This document shows, piece after piece, positions 1 through 8,550 of a stretch of 64,000 nt of DNA (its first letter is position 1; the number at the start of each line of letters is the position of its first letter). The translations under genes were made by a program, and so were the position numbers. The stretch is from Spirochaetia bacterium (lineage in GTDB: Bacteria > Spirochaetota > Leptospiria > Leptospirales > Leptonemataceae): NCBI GenBank assembly GCA_021413825.1, contig JAIOPQ010000096.1:1-64000 (forward strand), written 5' to 3'. The notes under the pieces were generated by a model. It saw only the letters and a program-made list of their open reading frames with translations. It ran no database searches and was not told the DNA's origin.

Positions 1-41
1 GATTGAAAGTAGAGATCCAGCGAGAAAATTGCGTAGGGTGA

Positions 42-2078
42 TCATAGTTGAGCTCCGGAATCTGAAGCAGATGGAGTGATTTCCTTGCTGTGTCTGAGGT
101 TGTATTTGAATGTAATAATCTGTTCGCTTCCCGGCCCAACCTCTAGCCTGAATCGCATCAAACCCTCAGGAGTGCGTTGTGCCGGCTGAATGTTGACACC
201 TTTATCTTCGATTTTGATTCTGTCATCTTCTGAAACAGGAACTCTATCGTACGCATCGAGGGTAACGCTTTCGCGTTTTGCATTCTTAATCTTTATCTGA
301 ATTTCAACGTGATAGAGTAAATCTCCGGATAGTAGGCCGGCTGTTTCCTGGAATCTGTTTTCAATTCGTGTAACTTTTATATCTTCCGTGCTGCCCAGGG
401 CCAGGGCAAAGTCCTGGTTGTTTCCAACTTCCGGTAGGATTGCTTCCCCTGTAAAATCGTCGCCGTGAAAGACCTGTGCTGGGCCCGGCAGAAGCGGCTT
501 GTCATTTTTATATTTAATGTGTCCGGTCAAGTAGCCAAATGGCTGATGCACTGGAACGCATTCATAAATCTTTTGCGCCACCAGGTCTACTTCAAAGAGT
601 GAAACCTTGCGCAGAATGCCGTCTGACGGTATGGTTTCAGAATATTGCGTTTCATAGACGGCACCGCCGCGTAATTGGCGAGGCGCTATCAGATTTGGGC
701 TTTTGTTCTGAATTGCTGTTAAACTCTTCTCGCGGATGTCCCGGGAATTCTTTTCTTCGGCTGCGAATAACTTCTGATTTTCTGTTCGGAGGTTTCCAAA
801 TTTTCCAAGGAAGTCCTCGCTGTATCGTGCAGCCTGATCGTAGAAGCCGCTTTTGAAGGCGCGATCGCGTTCATTCAGAAGTTGCAGGAGTCCTGTATCT
901 TTCGCCGCCGTGATATTCTGGGATTCCTTTAACGTGTTCCTCGAACTGTTTACTGTCTTATTTAGTCCATCGTCTACAGAAGGTTTGGCGGGCTGATTTT
1001 GAATTCCCGTAGTATCAAGCCGCGCCTCTGCGTTTGATTCTTCTTCTTCACGGGCCATTCGATCTCTCGATATGCTTTGCGCCTGTGCTGGCATGGGCCG
1101 CTGTGCCTCATTTGCATTCTGTCTGCGTTTATCCATGCTTGTGGTTTGCTCTGCAACCATGGCTGTACGAATACGCCATTCACGCAGTTCCGGTAGACTT
1201 ATCAAATCTTCGGGATTGGACGCCGAGAGTTGAAGCTTCACGTTCTGCCATTCTTCGCCGGTACGATTTTCTACCAGCGCAAATGCTGCCAGTTTTACAT
1301 TGTCTTTTTCTGACTTCCCGACGCGCACTGAGTAAGACGGATACCAAACGGCTCCCGGAGTTCTGTATGAAAGACTGAAATCAGACTGGGACCCATTGCT
1401 TTGAACCAGGATGCGCGCCTGCTTGCTGACCAGGTTACGACGGCTGAGCATGCGTTCTGCAATCACAAGTGCCACTTGAACATCTTCTTCTGCCGCGATA
1501 ATATTTCGCTTAACGTCCCGCTGGTCCCCCTGGAGCGATCCAACCATTTGTTCTACAAAATCGATGGACCGGCGCCATTGAGCCGGCGACAGTCTGTCTG
1601 TCTTGTCGTCCCATTTCTTCTCAGTGGAATCAGATGTGATGCCGCGAGTGAGACCTTCCATTTCCTGCATTCCTTTGTATTCGTCCGTCAATTCGCGCAG
1701 TCGAGCCTGTGCTTTTCTAAGATTTTCTTCCGCTTCATTGGCTTCCTCATCGGGGATCTCGGTAGTTGTAACCTGCTCTACGCGTATCTCAAGAATACGT
1801 TCTTCTGTAGAAAACCCAAAGCGCAAGGATGCGTCAGTTAGTTCCGCCGGCAGTCGTTTAAATACGATTGCATGTTTTCCGGCAGGCAATTGAACTCTGC
1901 CCGTGCGGGTCACCAGTGCCTGTCCGCCAGCTAGCATAACAGAAGTTATGCGCGAATCTGGAGCCAATTCGTCCGGTGTAGAGTTACCCTGGCCATAAAG
2001 TGAATACGCGCCGAGCAGGAGTAGTGCTACAAACGAGGCTCTATTTTGATGATTGTTCTTACTGGCGTGACGTTGCAT
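42..2078 (-). CDS. MuiA-like DUF4140/DUF4139 envelope protein
   Basis: A 678-residue protein of the mucoidy-inhibitor A (MuiA) type. A hydrophobic N-terminal segment (about residues 13-30) looks like a signal peptide and should export it. Residues about 40-110 (SRITSVMLAGGQALVTRTG onward) fit the N-terminal DUF4140 region. A helical stretch follows, and the C-terminal half with a GAVWYPSYSVRVG motif near 245 fits DUF4139. A low-complexity, charged insert lies at about 315-390, splitting the DUF4139 part. The family has no firm biochemical role; members are exported and linked to envelope phenotypes. The start codon overlaps the end of the upstream exported-protein gene by 20 bases, so the two are probably co-transcribed. 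Family call is good; function unknown. Confidence 0.8.
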   Translation of the reverse strand: MQRHASKNNHQNRASFVALLLLGAYSLYGQGNSTPDELAPDSRITSVMLAGGQALVTRTGRVQLPAGKHAIVFKRLPAELTDASLRFGFSTEERILEIRVEQVTTTEIPDEEANEAEENLRKAQARLRELTDEYKGMQEMEGLTRGITSDSTEKKWDDKTDRLSPAQWRRSIDFVEQMVGSLQGDQRDVKRNIIAAEEDVQVALVIAERMLSRRNLVSKQARILVQSNGSQSDFSLSYRTPGAVWYPSYSVRVGKSEKDNVKLAAFALVENRTGEEWQNVKLQLSASNPEDLISLPELREWRIRTAMVAEQTTSMDKRRQNANEAQRPMPAQAQSISRDRMAREEEESNAEARLDTTGIQNQPAKPSVDDGLNKTVNSSRNTLKESQNITAAKDTGLLQLLNERDRAFKSGFYDQAARYSEDFLGKFGNLRTENQKLFAAEEKNSRDIREKSLTAIQNKSPNLIAPRQLRGGAVYETQYSETIPSDGILRKVSLFEVDLVAQKIYECVPVHQPFGYLTGHIKYKNDKPLLPGPAQVFHGDDFTGEAILPEVGNNQDFALALGSTEDIKVTRIENRFQETAGLLSGDLLYHVEIQIKIKNAKRESVTLDAYDRVPVSEDDRIKIEDKGVNIQPAQRTPEGLMRFRLEVGPGSEQIITFKYNLRHSKEITPSASDSGAQL

Positions 2079-2748
2079 GAGCCCGTTTCCTTGCTTCTTC
2101 GAAACTCTGAAGCTGATTTTTGTTCATCTGTAAAATCTGTTCGTATTTAGCTTTGATATCAGGCGACATTTCTGAACCAGATTCCTTTACAACATAGTCC
2201 AGCAGTTCAAGCCGATCGCGGATTCCTTTTGATTGGTAATCATAGAATGTGTCAATGTCCTCTTTGCTTGCCTGGTTCTGGAACACCTTGGTCTGAAGAC
2301 CGAAAACTTCCTGACGTTGTTTCTCTTCTGTTTTGATGTCTTCATCGCTTCTTCTGCGAGGAATAATGCTATTGTTGGGAAACTTTTTGCGCAGGTCAGA
2401 GAATTGCTCCATCACTGCATCTGAGAAAGGCTGATTGGTTTCCGGATTCACCGGATTGCCGGCGCTTGCAGGCTCAAGAAGTTCAGGCTCGCCTTCGCGA
2501 CGACCCGGCCGTCCGTCATCTGCGATTGGTTTGTCTGACACGCCGGTTTTCCAGAAATCGCTATCGAAAAGCGACCGTTCCGTTGGTTTAGCCCGGGTCG
2601 TTGAGCCACCGAGCAGCGCCGCGGCCAACGCACCGCTGCTTTCAGCCGAGCTTGACCTGGATCGGTTGCCGGCTCCCCCCGGCCTTGAGAGCACCAGGGC
2701 CGAGATACTTATAAGGGTAAATACAAGGTATGTGATTCTATTCTGCAT
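2059..2748 (-). CDS. hypothetical exported protein, helical C-terminus
   Basis: A 229-residue protein I do not recognise. Residues 1-21 form a hydrophobic signal peptide (MQNRITYLVFTLISISALVL). A Ser/Gly/Ala-rich low-complexity stretch follows (about 25-55), and a charged C-terminal half (130-229) is rich in Glu, Lys and Gln and likely alpha-helical. It lies directly upstream of the MuiA-like gene with a 20-base overlap, so the two probably form an operon and may act together in the envelope. It is divergent from the lipoprotein gene at 2796. No catalytic motif is visible. Confidence 0.6.
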   Translation of the reverse strand: MQNRITYLVFTLISISALVLSRPGGAGNRSRSSSAESSGALAAALLGGSTTRAKPTERSLFDSDFWKTGVSDKPIADDGRPGRREGEPELLEPASAGNPVNPETNQPFSDAVMEQFSDLRKKFPNNSIIPRRRSDEDIKTEEKQRQEVFGLQTKVFQNQASKEDIDTFYDYQSKGIRDRLELLDYVVKESGSEMSPDIKAKYEQILQMNKNQLQSFEEARKRAHATSRQ

Positions 2749-2795
2749 AAAAAGCTTACTTGACGCGTCCTTTTGCGCCCGGTCTTTGAACGTAT

Positions 2796-3377
2796 ATGGT
2801 CACGCAAAGCATTGGACGTGCTTCTCTTCTTAAGCGCGTGATTCTTTTGTCCTGCACAGCAATTTTTTTGCATTGCGGGACCAATACCAATCAGCCTGTC
2901 TTTCCTCTCTTTGTCTTTAGCACCGTTGGATCGCCGGCTATTGTTTCTGTGACTCCCGTCCAGGTGAATACTGATCCATTGAATCCAGAAATGCAGTTCG
3001 ATCTGAAGTATTACATCACAAACAGCGAAGATGGATTCCTTGGTTACAATCTTTATATCACTGCTTCCAGTACGTCTGCCCAGGGCACACTCGGTGTGGT
3101 TACCACCTCCGGGCCTTACCTGCCTTCAGGAACTGCCCCAAGCTTTTCGCATGTGGGAGCGGTAGCCAGTACGGATCCAACGGCGCTTAAGACGCAAAGG
3201 ATTACGGATGAAGTCCCAGCCCCAGGCACAAAACAGTTTCAGTACTGTGAGTTATATTTCTTTCGCATAACGGCCCTTACGCGGAGTGGCCTGGAATCGG
3301 CGTCATCGGCACAGGTCTCTCAGTGCGCCGCAAATACCGTTGCCTTATGTCCTACAGGCACACCCTGTAATCCTTAA
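2796..3377 (+). CDS. putative lipoprotein of the rsmI operon
   Basis: A 193-residue probable lipoprotein. A basic N-terminus and hydrophobic core (LLKRVILLSCTAIFL) are followed by a spirochaete-style lipobox ending LHCG, so Cys near residue 27 would be lipidated. The mature part has beta-rich, fibronectin-like composition (YFFRITALTRSGLES near 150). A GTG just before ILLSCTAIF would give a shorter start, but the upstream ATG gives the better charged n-region. The stop overlaps the rsmI start by one base (TAATG), implying translational coupling. Function unknown. Confidence 0.6.
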   Translation: MVTQSIGRASLLKRVILLSCTAIFLHCGTNTNQPVFPLFVFSTVGSPAIVSVTPVQVNTDPLNPEMQFDLKYYITNSEDGFLGYNLYITASSTSAQGTLGVVTTSGPYLPSGTAPSFSHVGAVASTDPTALKTQRITDEVPAPGTKQFQYCELYFFRITALTRSGLESASSAQVSQCAANTVALCPTGTPCNP

Positions 3378-4048
3378 TGAGCGGGAAGCTTTACATTGTT
3401 GCCACACCAATTGGCAATCTTGAGGACATAACCTACAGGGCGGTTCGCACCCTAAAAGAGAGCGATTACATACTTTGCGAAGATACCCGCAAAACGCACA
3501 TCTTATGTAAAGCATACGATATACAACCTCCTCTCAAGTCGTTTAGAATTCATAGAATGGAAGAAGATATGAATTTTGCGCTGAGCAAGTTAAACGAGGG
3601 CCTGACACTGTCCCTTTGCACCGATGCGGGAACTCCATCGCTATCGGATCCAGGCTCACATCTGGTTCGTCGGGTAAGGGCGGAGAGCCCCAATACAAAG
3701 ATTTTGCCAATACCTGGCCCGTCTGCCTTAACGGCTGCCCTTTCTGTCTGCGGATTTCGATTGAATCCAATGCTATATGCAGGCTTCCTGAGTATTAAAT
3801 CAGGTGCCCGCAAACGATTCTTTGAGTCCAATCGTGACTTTGACGGGATAATCGTATTCTTTGAATCGGTGCATCGTATTTCTAAAGTACTTAAAGAAGT
3901 TCGCGAGACGTTACCGGATCGGCCTATCTTTATGGGCCGCGAAATGACAAAGGCTTTTGAAGAATACCGACTAATAGACCCCAATGAACAAGTTAAAGAA
4001 AAGGGTGAGTTCACAATTGTCCTGGGGTTACCAGGAGGCACTACTTGA
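3377..4048 (+). CDS. rsmI: 16S rRNA 2'-O-methyltransferase RsmI
   Basis: SAM-dependent tetrapyrrole-methylase-fold enzyme that methylates the ribose of C1402 of 16S rRNA. The family signature is clear: LYIVATPIGNLEDITYRAV at residues 4-22, CEDTRKTH near 35, TDAGTPSLSDPG near 83-94 and PGPSALTAALSVCG near 113. At 223 residues it is shorter than the roughly 280 of enterobacterial RsmI and stops just after the catalytic domain (GEFTIVLGLPGG), so the usual C-terminal extension is missing. The last four bases overlap the TTG start of the following phosphatase gene. Confidence 0.93.
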   Translation: MSGKLYIVATPIGNLEDITYRAVRTLKESDYILCEDTRKTHILCKAYDIQPPLKSFRIHRMEEDMNFALSKLNEGLTLSLCTDAGTPSLSDPGSHLVRRVRAESPNTKILPIPGPSALTAALSVCGFRLNPMLYAGFLSIKSGARKRFFESNRDFDGIIVFFESVHRISKVLKEVRETLPDRPIFMGREMTKAFEEYRLIDPNEQVKEKGEFTIVLGLPGGTT

Positions 4049-5139
4049 CTTCGTGGAAAATTTTTCGCAATTCTGGAGTTCTTGCAATCGCCTGGCTTGG
4101 TGCTGGTTGTGCAACGTTATTCGCCACGCGGGTGCAGGCTGATGAGGAAGTAATTTTTTATCCAACGTTCGCGCGCAAGATTGAAGGTGGGACTACCGTA
4201 ACCATCCACGGAAATGTAAACGAGCCGGAGAAAGGATCGTTTATTCAAGACCGCACCTTGAGCTTCATGCGTCCGGAGTATGTAAAGACTCCAGAAGAAA
4301 AGAGCATCTATGAAAGACGAGCAAGGCCGTTTCTGGTGGATAACCAGCGCTGGAAGAAGATCCAGATTTCAATTGCGGGCAAAACACTTGAAATGGAATC
4401 GTCTTTGGCAAACGGTCATTTTTACACGGATATCACAGAAAACTCTGAGACGTTTGTGCCTGCTAATCATCGCTTAACGTTTCAGGCTGTTTTGCCCGGG
4501 GGGGATGGGCGCAATTTTCCGGGAGAGATCCTTTTTATACGCCCAACCGGGCCCATAATTGTCTCAGATATAGATGACACAATCAAGTTGAGCGACGTCC
4601 GCAATCGCGATGAATTAATGCGAAATACTTTTGCCCGTCCATTCCGCGCCACACCCGGCATGCCGGCATTCTATAGACAACTTTCTGAAGTTGCAGCTGG
4701 TTTCTATTACGTAAGTGCAAGTCCCTGGCAACTGTATCCTGAATTGCAGGCTTTCAATCGCGCAGAAAATTATCCGGCCGGAGCTTTTTGCATGAAGTAC
4801 TTTCGCTTAAAGGATTCGGATTTCTTCAACCTATTCCAGAAACCGTTTGATTACAAACTTGCAACGATCGAGCCAATCATCAAAAGCAACCCGGGCCGAA
4901 GTTTTATTTTGATTGGTGATTCTGGAGAGAAAGATCCGGAAGCGTACGCAGAGCTTGCCAAACGATTTCCTGAGCAAGTTGCTTCCATCTGGATCAGGCT
5001 GGCGTACGGGGATGAGGCAGCACGCTTTGAAGGCCTTCAGAAAAACCTGAGGCCAGGCGTGCTTCAGACATTCAACCTACCTCTGGAGATCCGGGATCCG
5101 CTGAGGTTGCCGGTGCTTCGCGCAGCTGAGTCCCGTTAA
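4045..5139 (+). CDS. App1-type (DUF2183) phosphatase-like protein
   Basis: A 364-residue exported or membrane-anchored protein with an N-terminal hydrophobic segment (about 9-32). The C-terminal half carries the App1/DUF2183 catalytic signature: GPIIVSDIDDTIKLSDV near 172-188, with the DxDxT phosphatase motif, YYVSASPWQLYP near 222 and FILIGDSGEKDPEAY near 287. This places it in the HAD-like phosphatidate-phosphatase App1 family; substrate here is unknown. The start is TTG at 4045, inside the rsmI stop (TTGA), typical of coupling. Its stop shares the sequence TTAA with the convergent DUF1569 gene. Confidence 0.82.
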   Translation: MTSWKIFRNSGVLAIAWLGAGCATLFATRVQADEEVIFYPTFARKIEGGTTVTIHGNVNEPEKGSFIQDRTLSFMRPEYVKTPEEKSIYERRARPFLVDNQRWKKIQISIAGKTLEMESSLANGHFYTDITENSETFVPANHRLTFQAVLPGGDGRNFPGEILFIRPTGPIIVSDIDDTIKLSDVRNRDELMRNTFARPFRATPGMPAFYRQLSEVAAGFYYVSASPWQLYPELQAFNRAENYPAGAFCMKYFRLKDSDFFNLFQKPFDYKLATIEPIIKSNPGRSFILIGDSGEKDPEAYAELAKRFPEQVASIWIRLAYGDEAARFEGLQKNLRPGVLQTFNLPLEIRDPLRLPVLRAAESR

Positions 5140-5720
5140 GCGTATGTGAACGCTGAAAGATGATTTGCAATGTGCATTGCATGTACTCGCTCGTATTCGT
5201 CGTGTGTAACCTTGTCGTAAACGAAATGGATTTTTAGTTCATCCTGAAACGCGCGAAAGTCAACGATGGCTTTTCTGAGCCGCTTTATTCCATCCTGAAC
5301 ACTTACATTTGGATCGAGTGGTGGCGCGCCAGGGATTGGAGCAGACAAGTTGTGAGTCATATAGCCCTGGCTCAAGAAACGGCTCAGCACAAGTCGGCCT
5401 ATGGTTTTGCGAATTATAACGGATTTGTTCTCCGGATAGCCGGTGAGTGAATATTCAATACTTTGCGCCAGATGCACCAGGATCTGCGGAACATTCCATG
5501 GACCATGCGTGTCCGTCTGGCTTGTCTCAAGGCGATCAAGAGCTTTTGACGCCTCATCGAGGTTTGAAAATCGAAGGCTCTGCGCCAGGTTTTCACTGCA
5601 ATTAGCTGTGGATATAATAGCTCCACTGGCAGTTACCAGAAGCACTGTGCGGCCGGTGCGTTTCAAAAATAGGCGGCGATTGATTTCTGAGTTGGTTGCG
5701 AATAGGGTTTCTTGAAGCAT
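5136..5720 (-). CDS. DUF1569 (DinB-like) protein
   Basis: I place the start at the ATG at 5720, preceded by GGAGG at good spacing. A longer reading frame runs to 5885, but it would overlap the upstream NYN gene and has no ribosome site. The 194-residue product begins with a short charged stretch and a hydrophobic segment ending at a possible lipobox (IISTANC, residues about 34-40), so it may be an exported lipoprotein or Tat-type protein (RRLFLKRTGR precedes the segment). The rest fits DUF1569: WNVPQILVHLAQSIEYSL and repeated helical His residues (HDEYERVHAMHIANH) as in the DinB/DUF1569 four-helix fold. Function unknown. Confidence 0.7.
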   Translation of the reverse strand: MLQETLFATNSEINRRLFLKRTGRTVLLVTASGAIISTANCSENLAQSLRFSNLDEASKALDRLETSQTDTHGPWNVPQILVHLAQSIEYSLTGYPENKSVIIRKTIGRLVLSRFLSQGYMTHNLSAPIPGAPPLDPNVSVQDGIKRLRKAIVDFRAFQDELKIHFVYDKVTHDEYERVHAMHIANHLSAFTYA

Positions 5721-5787
5721 CGTGTCCTCCATCCTGGCAGGCAAGCCTTGCAGATCAAAATACTTTGCCAATCCAAATGTGATTTCT

Positions 5788-6285
5788 TCAAGGTTGTTTT
5801 CGCCTAAATTGTCCCAACCAGTATCGCACGTCGCCCGGGGAAAGTTTGACGTTATCTTCCTTTTCTGGCTGTGGTGGCTCTGCATTTAGAATACCGTCCA
5901 CCCATTTCTGGAACTCTTCTGAGGTTTGAAGCTCACATTTCCATTTCTTTGCACTCCCCAGAACCTGCTTGTCAGAACTGACAATCCGCAAATCCGCAGG
6001 ACGGGGATGTGACTTGATTGCCTGTTTGATCATATAATCAGCACTCAGGTCGTGGCTGAAATAGACTTCCATTCCTGCGATGGTCTCCTTCTCAGTCAGG
6101 TCACCTTTGTTTTTCTTCCCGTCAAAAAACAGATGAAACCGAATTGGTTTCTTCCACTTGACTTGAAATTCTGAGAGAATCCTGAGCAAACCCAGACGTG
6201 CTTCAATTAGCCGGCCGTGTGCCATGTGCTCTTCGAGCTCAGGGAATTTATATAGAACATTGAATGCATCCACAAGAATGATCAA
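5788..6285 (-). CDS. YacP-like NYN domain protein (putative RNase)
   Basis: A 165-residue single-domain protein of the NYN (PIN-like) family, closest in form to YacP/Rae1. It starts with the signature MIILVDAFNVLYKFPELE, whose Asp6 and Asn9 belong to the acidic metal site. FHLFFDGKKNKGD near 51-63, FSHDLSADYMIKQAI near 76-90 and RIVSSDKQVL near 99-108 supply the further acidic and SSD positions. Family members are ribosome-associated or RNA-cleaving nucleases. Six bases separate its start from the end of the upstream acyltransferase gene. Confidence 0.78.
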   Translation of the reverse strand: MIILVDAFNVLYKFPELEEHMAHGRLIEARLGLLRILSEFQVKWKKPIRFHLFFDGKKNKGDLTEKETIAGMEVYFSHDLSADYMIKQAIKSHPRPADLRIVSSDKQVLGSAKKWKCELQTSEEFQKWVDGILNAEPPQPEKEDNVKLSPGDVRYWLGQFRRKQP

Positions 6286-6290
6286 AGCTA

Positions 6291-7403
6291 TTACCGGGGA
6301 CGAGCCAACCTTTCCTTTAGTTTCAGAAACGGACGTTCAATTGCATAATAAGAGAAAAGCCCAAATAGCACTGTGATAAAAAGCGAGAGTGCGAAAGCTT
6401 TAAACGTTGTAAGCCAGCTGAGATGCTCTCCAGGCTTAATACCCCGCAGTATGATTCCCGCGGCAAAAATTCCGGCAACCATATGCCAGAGATAGATTGA
6501 ATATGATAAACGAGCGAGGGCTGTGACTATCCGCCCGACCTCAAACGATTTTAGACCGAGCGCAAGCAATACAAATCCAGCGAATCCAATGTTTATCATG
6601 TTTGGCCGAATTACCAGATACCAGAGCGGTTGTTCCTGATCGACCAGAATCATAGGCGCCAGAATAAGAGCGAAACTAACCACGGCGATGATTGCGCGGG
6701 TCTTTCTAGCCTCGGGTTGTTTTATTACAAGGGTAATAAATAGTCCGGCAACTAGATCATCAAATCGTGTGTGAAGGAACAGATCAACGTGTTCGTTAAA
6801 ATATTCTCGAGGAGTATTGTAGAGCATCCAGGCCCTACAGACCAGCGGGATAAGATAAAGTAAGGTTAATACTACGGTGAGAGTGGATCGCTTGAGCCGA
6901 AATAGAAATAGAGTGAGAAAAGGAAAAACCAGGTAGAATTGTTCCTCTATGGAAAGGGTCCAGGTATGTGCCTGGATTCCACGAAAATAATTTGACACAT
7001 AAAAAAAATCAAAATACCAGCCTGAGATTGGATCGGCTCCGCCCGCCTGCATAATTCTTGAGCGCTGAAGCATTAGAAGGCCAAGGGCTAAAAGCACAAA
7101 GAAATAATATGCCGGAAAAATTCGAAGTGCTCGACTCAGCATAAAACGAGGAATTGAGATTCTGCCATTACGCTCGTACTCGCGAAGCAGACTGGCTGAG
7201 ATTAGCTGTGCACTCATTACGAAAAATAGAGTAACTGAAATGCTAAAATGCCAGAGAAAGTTTCCAACAAAAGCGGATAACGGTGGCATCAAGTCTCTGA
7301 AGGCCAGCCAGAAATGAAAGATCAGAATCATAGCGATGGCGAGGGCGCGCAGGCCGTGTAACGCCGGAATTTCGTTTGCCGACGATCTTGTTAGAGGAGG
7401 CAT
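6291..7403 (-). CDS. acyltransferase 3 family membrane protein
   Basis: A 370-residue polytopic protein with about ten membrane helices. It shows the acyltransferase-3 (OafA/YrhL-like) signature: IPALHGLRALAIAMILIFHF near residues 12-31 (the R and H positions of the family), IEEQFYLVFPFL near 151, and a C-terminal SYSIYLWHM near 300 followed by FSYYAIERPFLKLKERL. Such enzymes transfer acetyl or other acyl groups to sugars or lipids on the periplasmic side. It is a complete short form without a C-terminal SGNH domain. Substrate cannot be inferred from its neighbours. Confidence 0.88.
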   Translation of the reverse strand: MPPLTRSSANEIPALHGLRALAIAMILIFHFWLAFRDLMPPLSAFVGNFLWHFSISVTLFFVMSAQLISASLLREYERNGRISIPRFMLSRALRIFPAYYFFVLLALGLLMLQRSRIMQAGGADPISGWYFDFFYVSNYFRGIQAHTWTLSIEEQFYLVFPFLTLFLFRLKRSTLTVVLTLLYLIPLVCRAWMLYNTPREYFNEHVDLFLHTRFDDLVAGLFITLVIKQPEARKTRAIIAVVSFALILAPMILVDQEQPLWYLVIRPNMINIGFAGFVLLALGLKSFEVGRIVTALARLSYSIYLWHMVAGIFAAGIILRGIKPGEHLSWLTTFKAFALSLFITVLFGLFSYYAIERPFLKLKERLARPR

Positions 7404-7525
7404 AGGCCTGTCATGCTGGATTCCCCTGATATCTGTGGCGAGGAAAAGACACTTTTTTTCATTGCAACTTTCCCAGGCATGGTAGCTACTATAATGTAAT
7501 CAGCTTCCATTCTTCCGGGGTGGCA

Positions 7526-8047
7526 ATGAAACGTGAGCCTGTTGATCTGTCTGTGCTTGTGCTTGAAGTTCTGGATATTTTTCTAGCCCGGGTCTCAGAA
7601 AAACTGAACGCTCTCTGGAGCGATTTTGATCCTGCTATTCATTTCCTTGTTCTTGCCGATGGAACGGAATTGCGGAATGTCCTGGTTGAACTGATTGAAA
7701 ATGCCTGGAAGTTTACGGATCAAGGGGAGATAATCTTAACAGTGCGCTTGCTGGGCCCGAGCGAGGAATCGGCGGAGATTGAGTTTTCCGTGGAAGACAC
7801 AGGTCAAGGGATGGCTCCAGAAATTATCGCTCGGCTCGCAGAAGGCACAGACGCGAACAAATCAGGTCAGAGCCTGCAAATACCTGAAGCGCAACCAGAA
7901 TCAGATCCAAATGCCGAATCGGGATTGATCGTATCTCGCAAGACCATTGCCTCCATGGGTGGTGCCATGCGCATTGCTAATCAACGCGGGCGCGGAACGA
8001 TTGCCAGGTTTACAATTCCATTTGAAAAAGCCGTTGTTGGCGCGTAA
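7526..8047 (+). CDS. orphan histidine-kinase-type ATPase domain protein
   Basis: About 173 residues made up almost solely of a GHKL ATPase domain. Visible are the N-box (LRNVLVELIENAWKFTDQGE), the G1 box (FSVEDTGQGMAPEI) and the G2 region (GLIVSRKTIASMGGAMRI) ending RGRGTIARFTIPF, which is the pattern of two-component kinases rather than RsbW-type anti-sigma kinases. No His-containing dimerisation domain, sensor or receiver is present, and only 120 bases separate it from the divergent acyltransferase gene, so it may be a 5'-truncated kinase remnant or a stand-alone ATPase. Start: ATG at 7526, after GGGG; GTG at 7520 is an alternative. hemJ follows at short distance. Confidence 0.65.
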   Translation: MKREPVDLSVLVLEVLDIFLARVSEKLNALWSDFDPAIHFLVLADGTELRNVLVELIENAWKFTDQGEIILTVRLLGPSEESAEIEFSVEDTGQGMAPEIIARLAEGTDANKSGQSLQIPEAQPESDPNAESGLIVSRKTIASMGGAMRIANQRGRGTIARFTIPFEKAVVGA

Positions 8048-8088
8048 AAACCAGTTTGACTTTCTTTGGCATTGAGCCGGGCTACCAT

Positions 8089-8511
8089 ATGTTTCTCTGG
8101 ATCAAAGCGATTCACATTATCGGGTTCACAGCATGGTTCGCCGGTATTTTCTATATCTGGAGACTCTTCGTCTATCATGCTGAGACAAATTCAGAGGACG
8201 TTCGCAATCAGCTTGCAATCATGGAGCGCAAGCTCTACAAATTCATCATGCGACCAGCTATGGTCCTCACCCTTTGCTGCGGGATACTCTTGTTCTATTT
8301 CCAGTGGGATGCAATTGCCAGGTCAGTCTGGATCTGGCTCAAAATCTTGCTTGTGCTTTTTGTTCTGGGGAATCACTTTCTCGCTGATTACTATCGTAAG
8401 CAGTTGGCAGCTGGCGTTAGGTACACCGGGCGAAGATTCAGGTATCTAAACGAAGTCCCTACAATACTATTGATTTGTATTGTATTGCTGGTAGTGCTCA
8501 AGCCTTTTTAA
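8089..8511 (+). CDS. hemJ: protoporphyrinogen IX oxidase HemJ
   Basis: A membrane protein of about 140 residues with four helices. It matches HemJ (formerly UPF0093), which oxidises protoporphyrinogen IX to protoporphyrin IX in haem synthesis. The N-terminal WIKAIHIIGFTAWFAGIFY is followed by RLFVYH, giving the conserved His and RLFVYH positions. WIWLKILLVLFVLGNHF supplies the conserved Lys in the third helix, and NEVPTILLICIVLLVVLKP ends the protein. The ATG at 8089 gives the family's usual N-terminus; an in-frame TTG at 8056 would add 11 unmatched residues. It lies downstream of the orphan ATPase gene without a visible terminator between. Confidence 0.88.
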   Translation: MFLWIKAIHIIGFTAWFAGIFYIWRLFVYHAETNSEDVRNQLAIMERKLYKFIMRPAMVLTLCCGILLFYFQWDAIARSVWIWLKILLVLFVLGNHFLADYYRKQLAAGVRYTGRRFRYLNEVPTILLICIVLLVVLKPF

Positions 8512-8550
8512 ACTGGACAGGGCAGCACAGTTTGACGAACTCGTACCAGC

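Noticed and set aside
1401-1893. Overlapping open frames on the plus strand inside the MuiA-like gene
   Set aside because: Antisense shadows of a clearly coding minus-strand gene; Cys/Phe/Ser-rich composition, no ribosome site.
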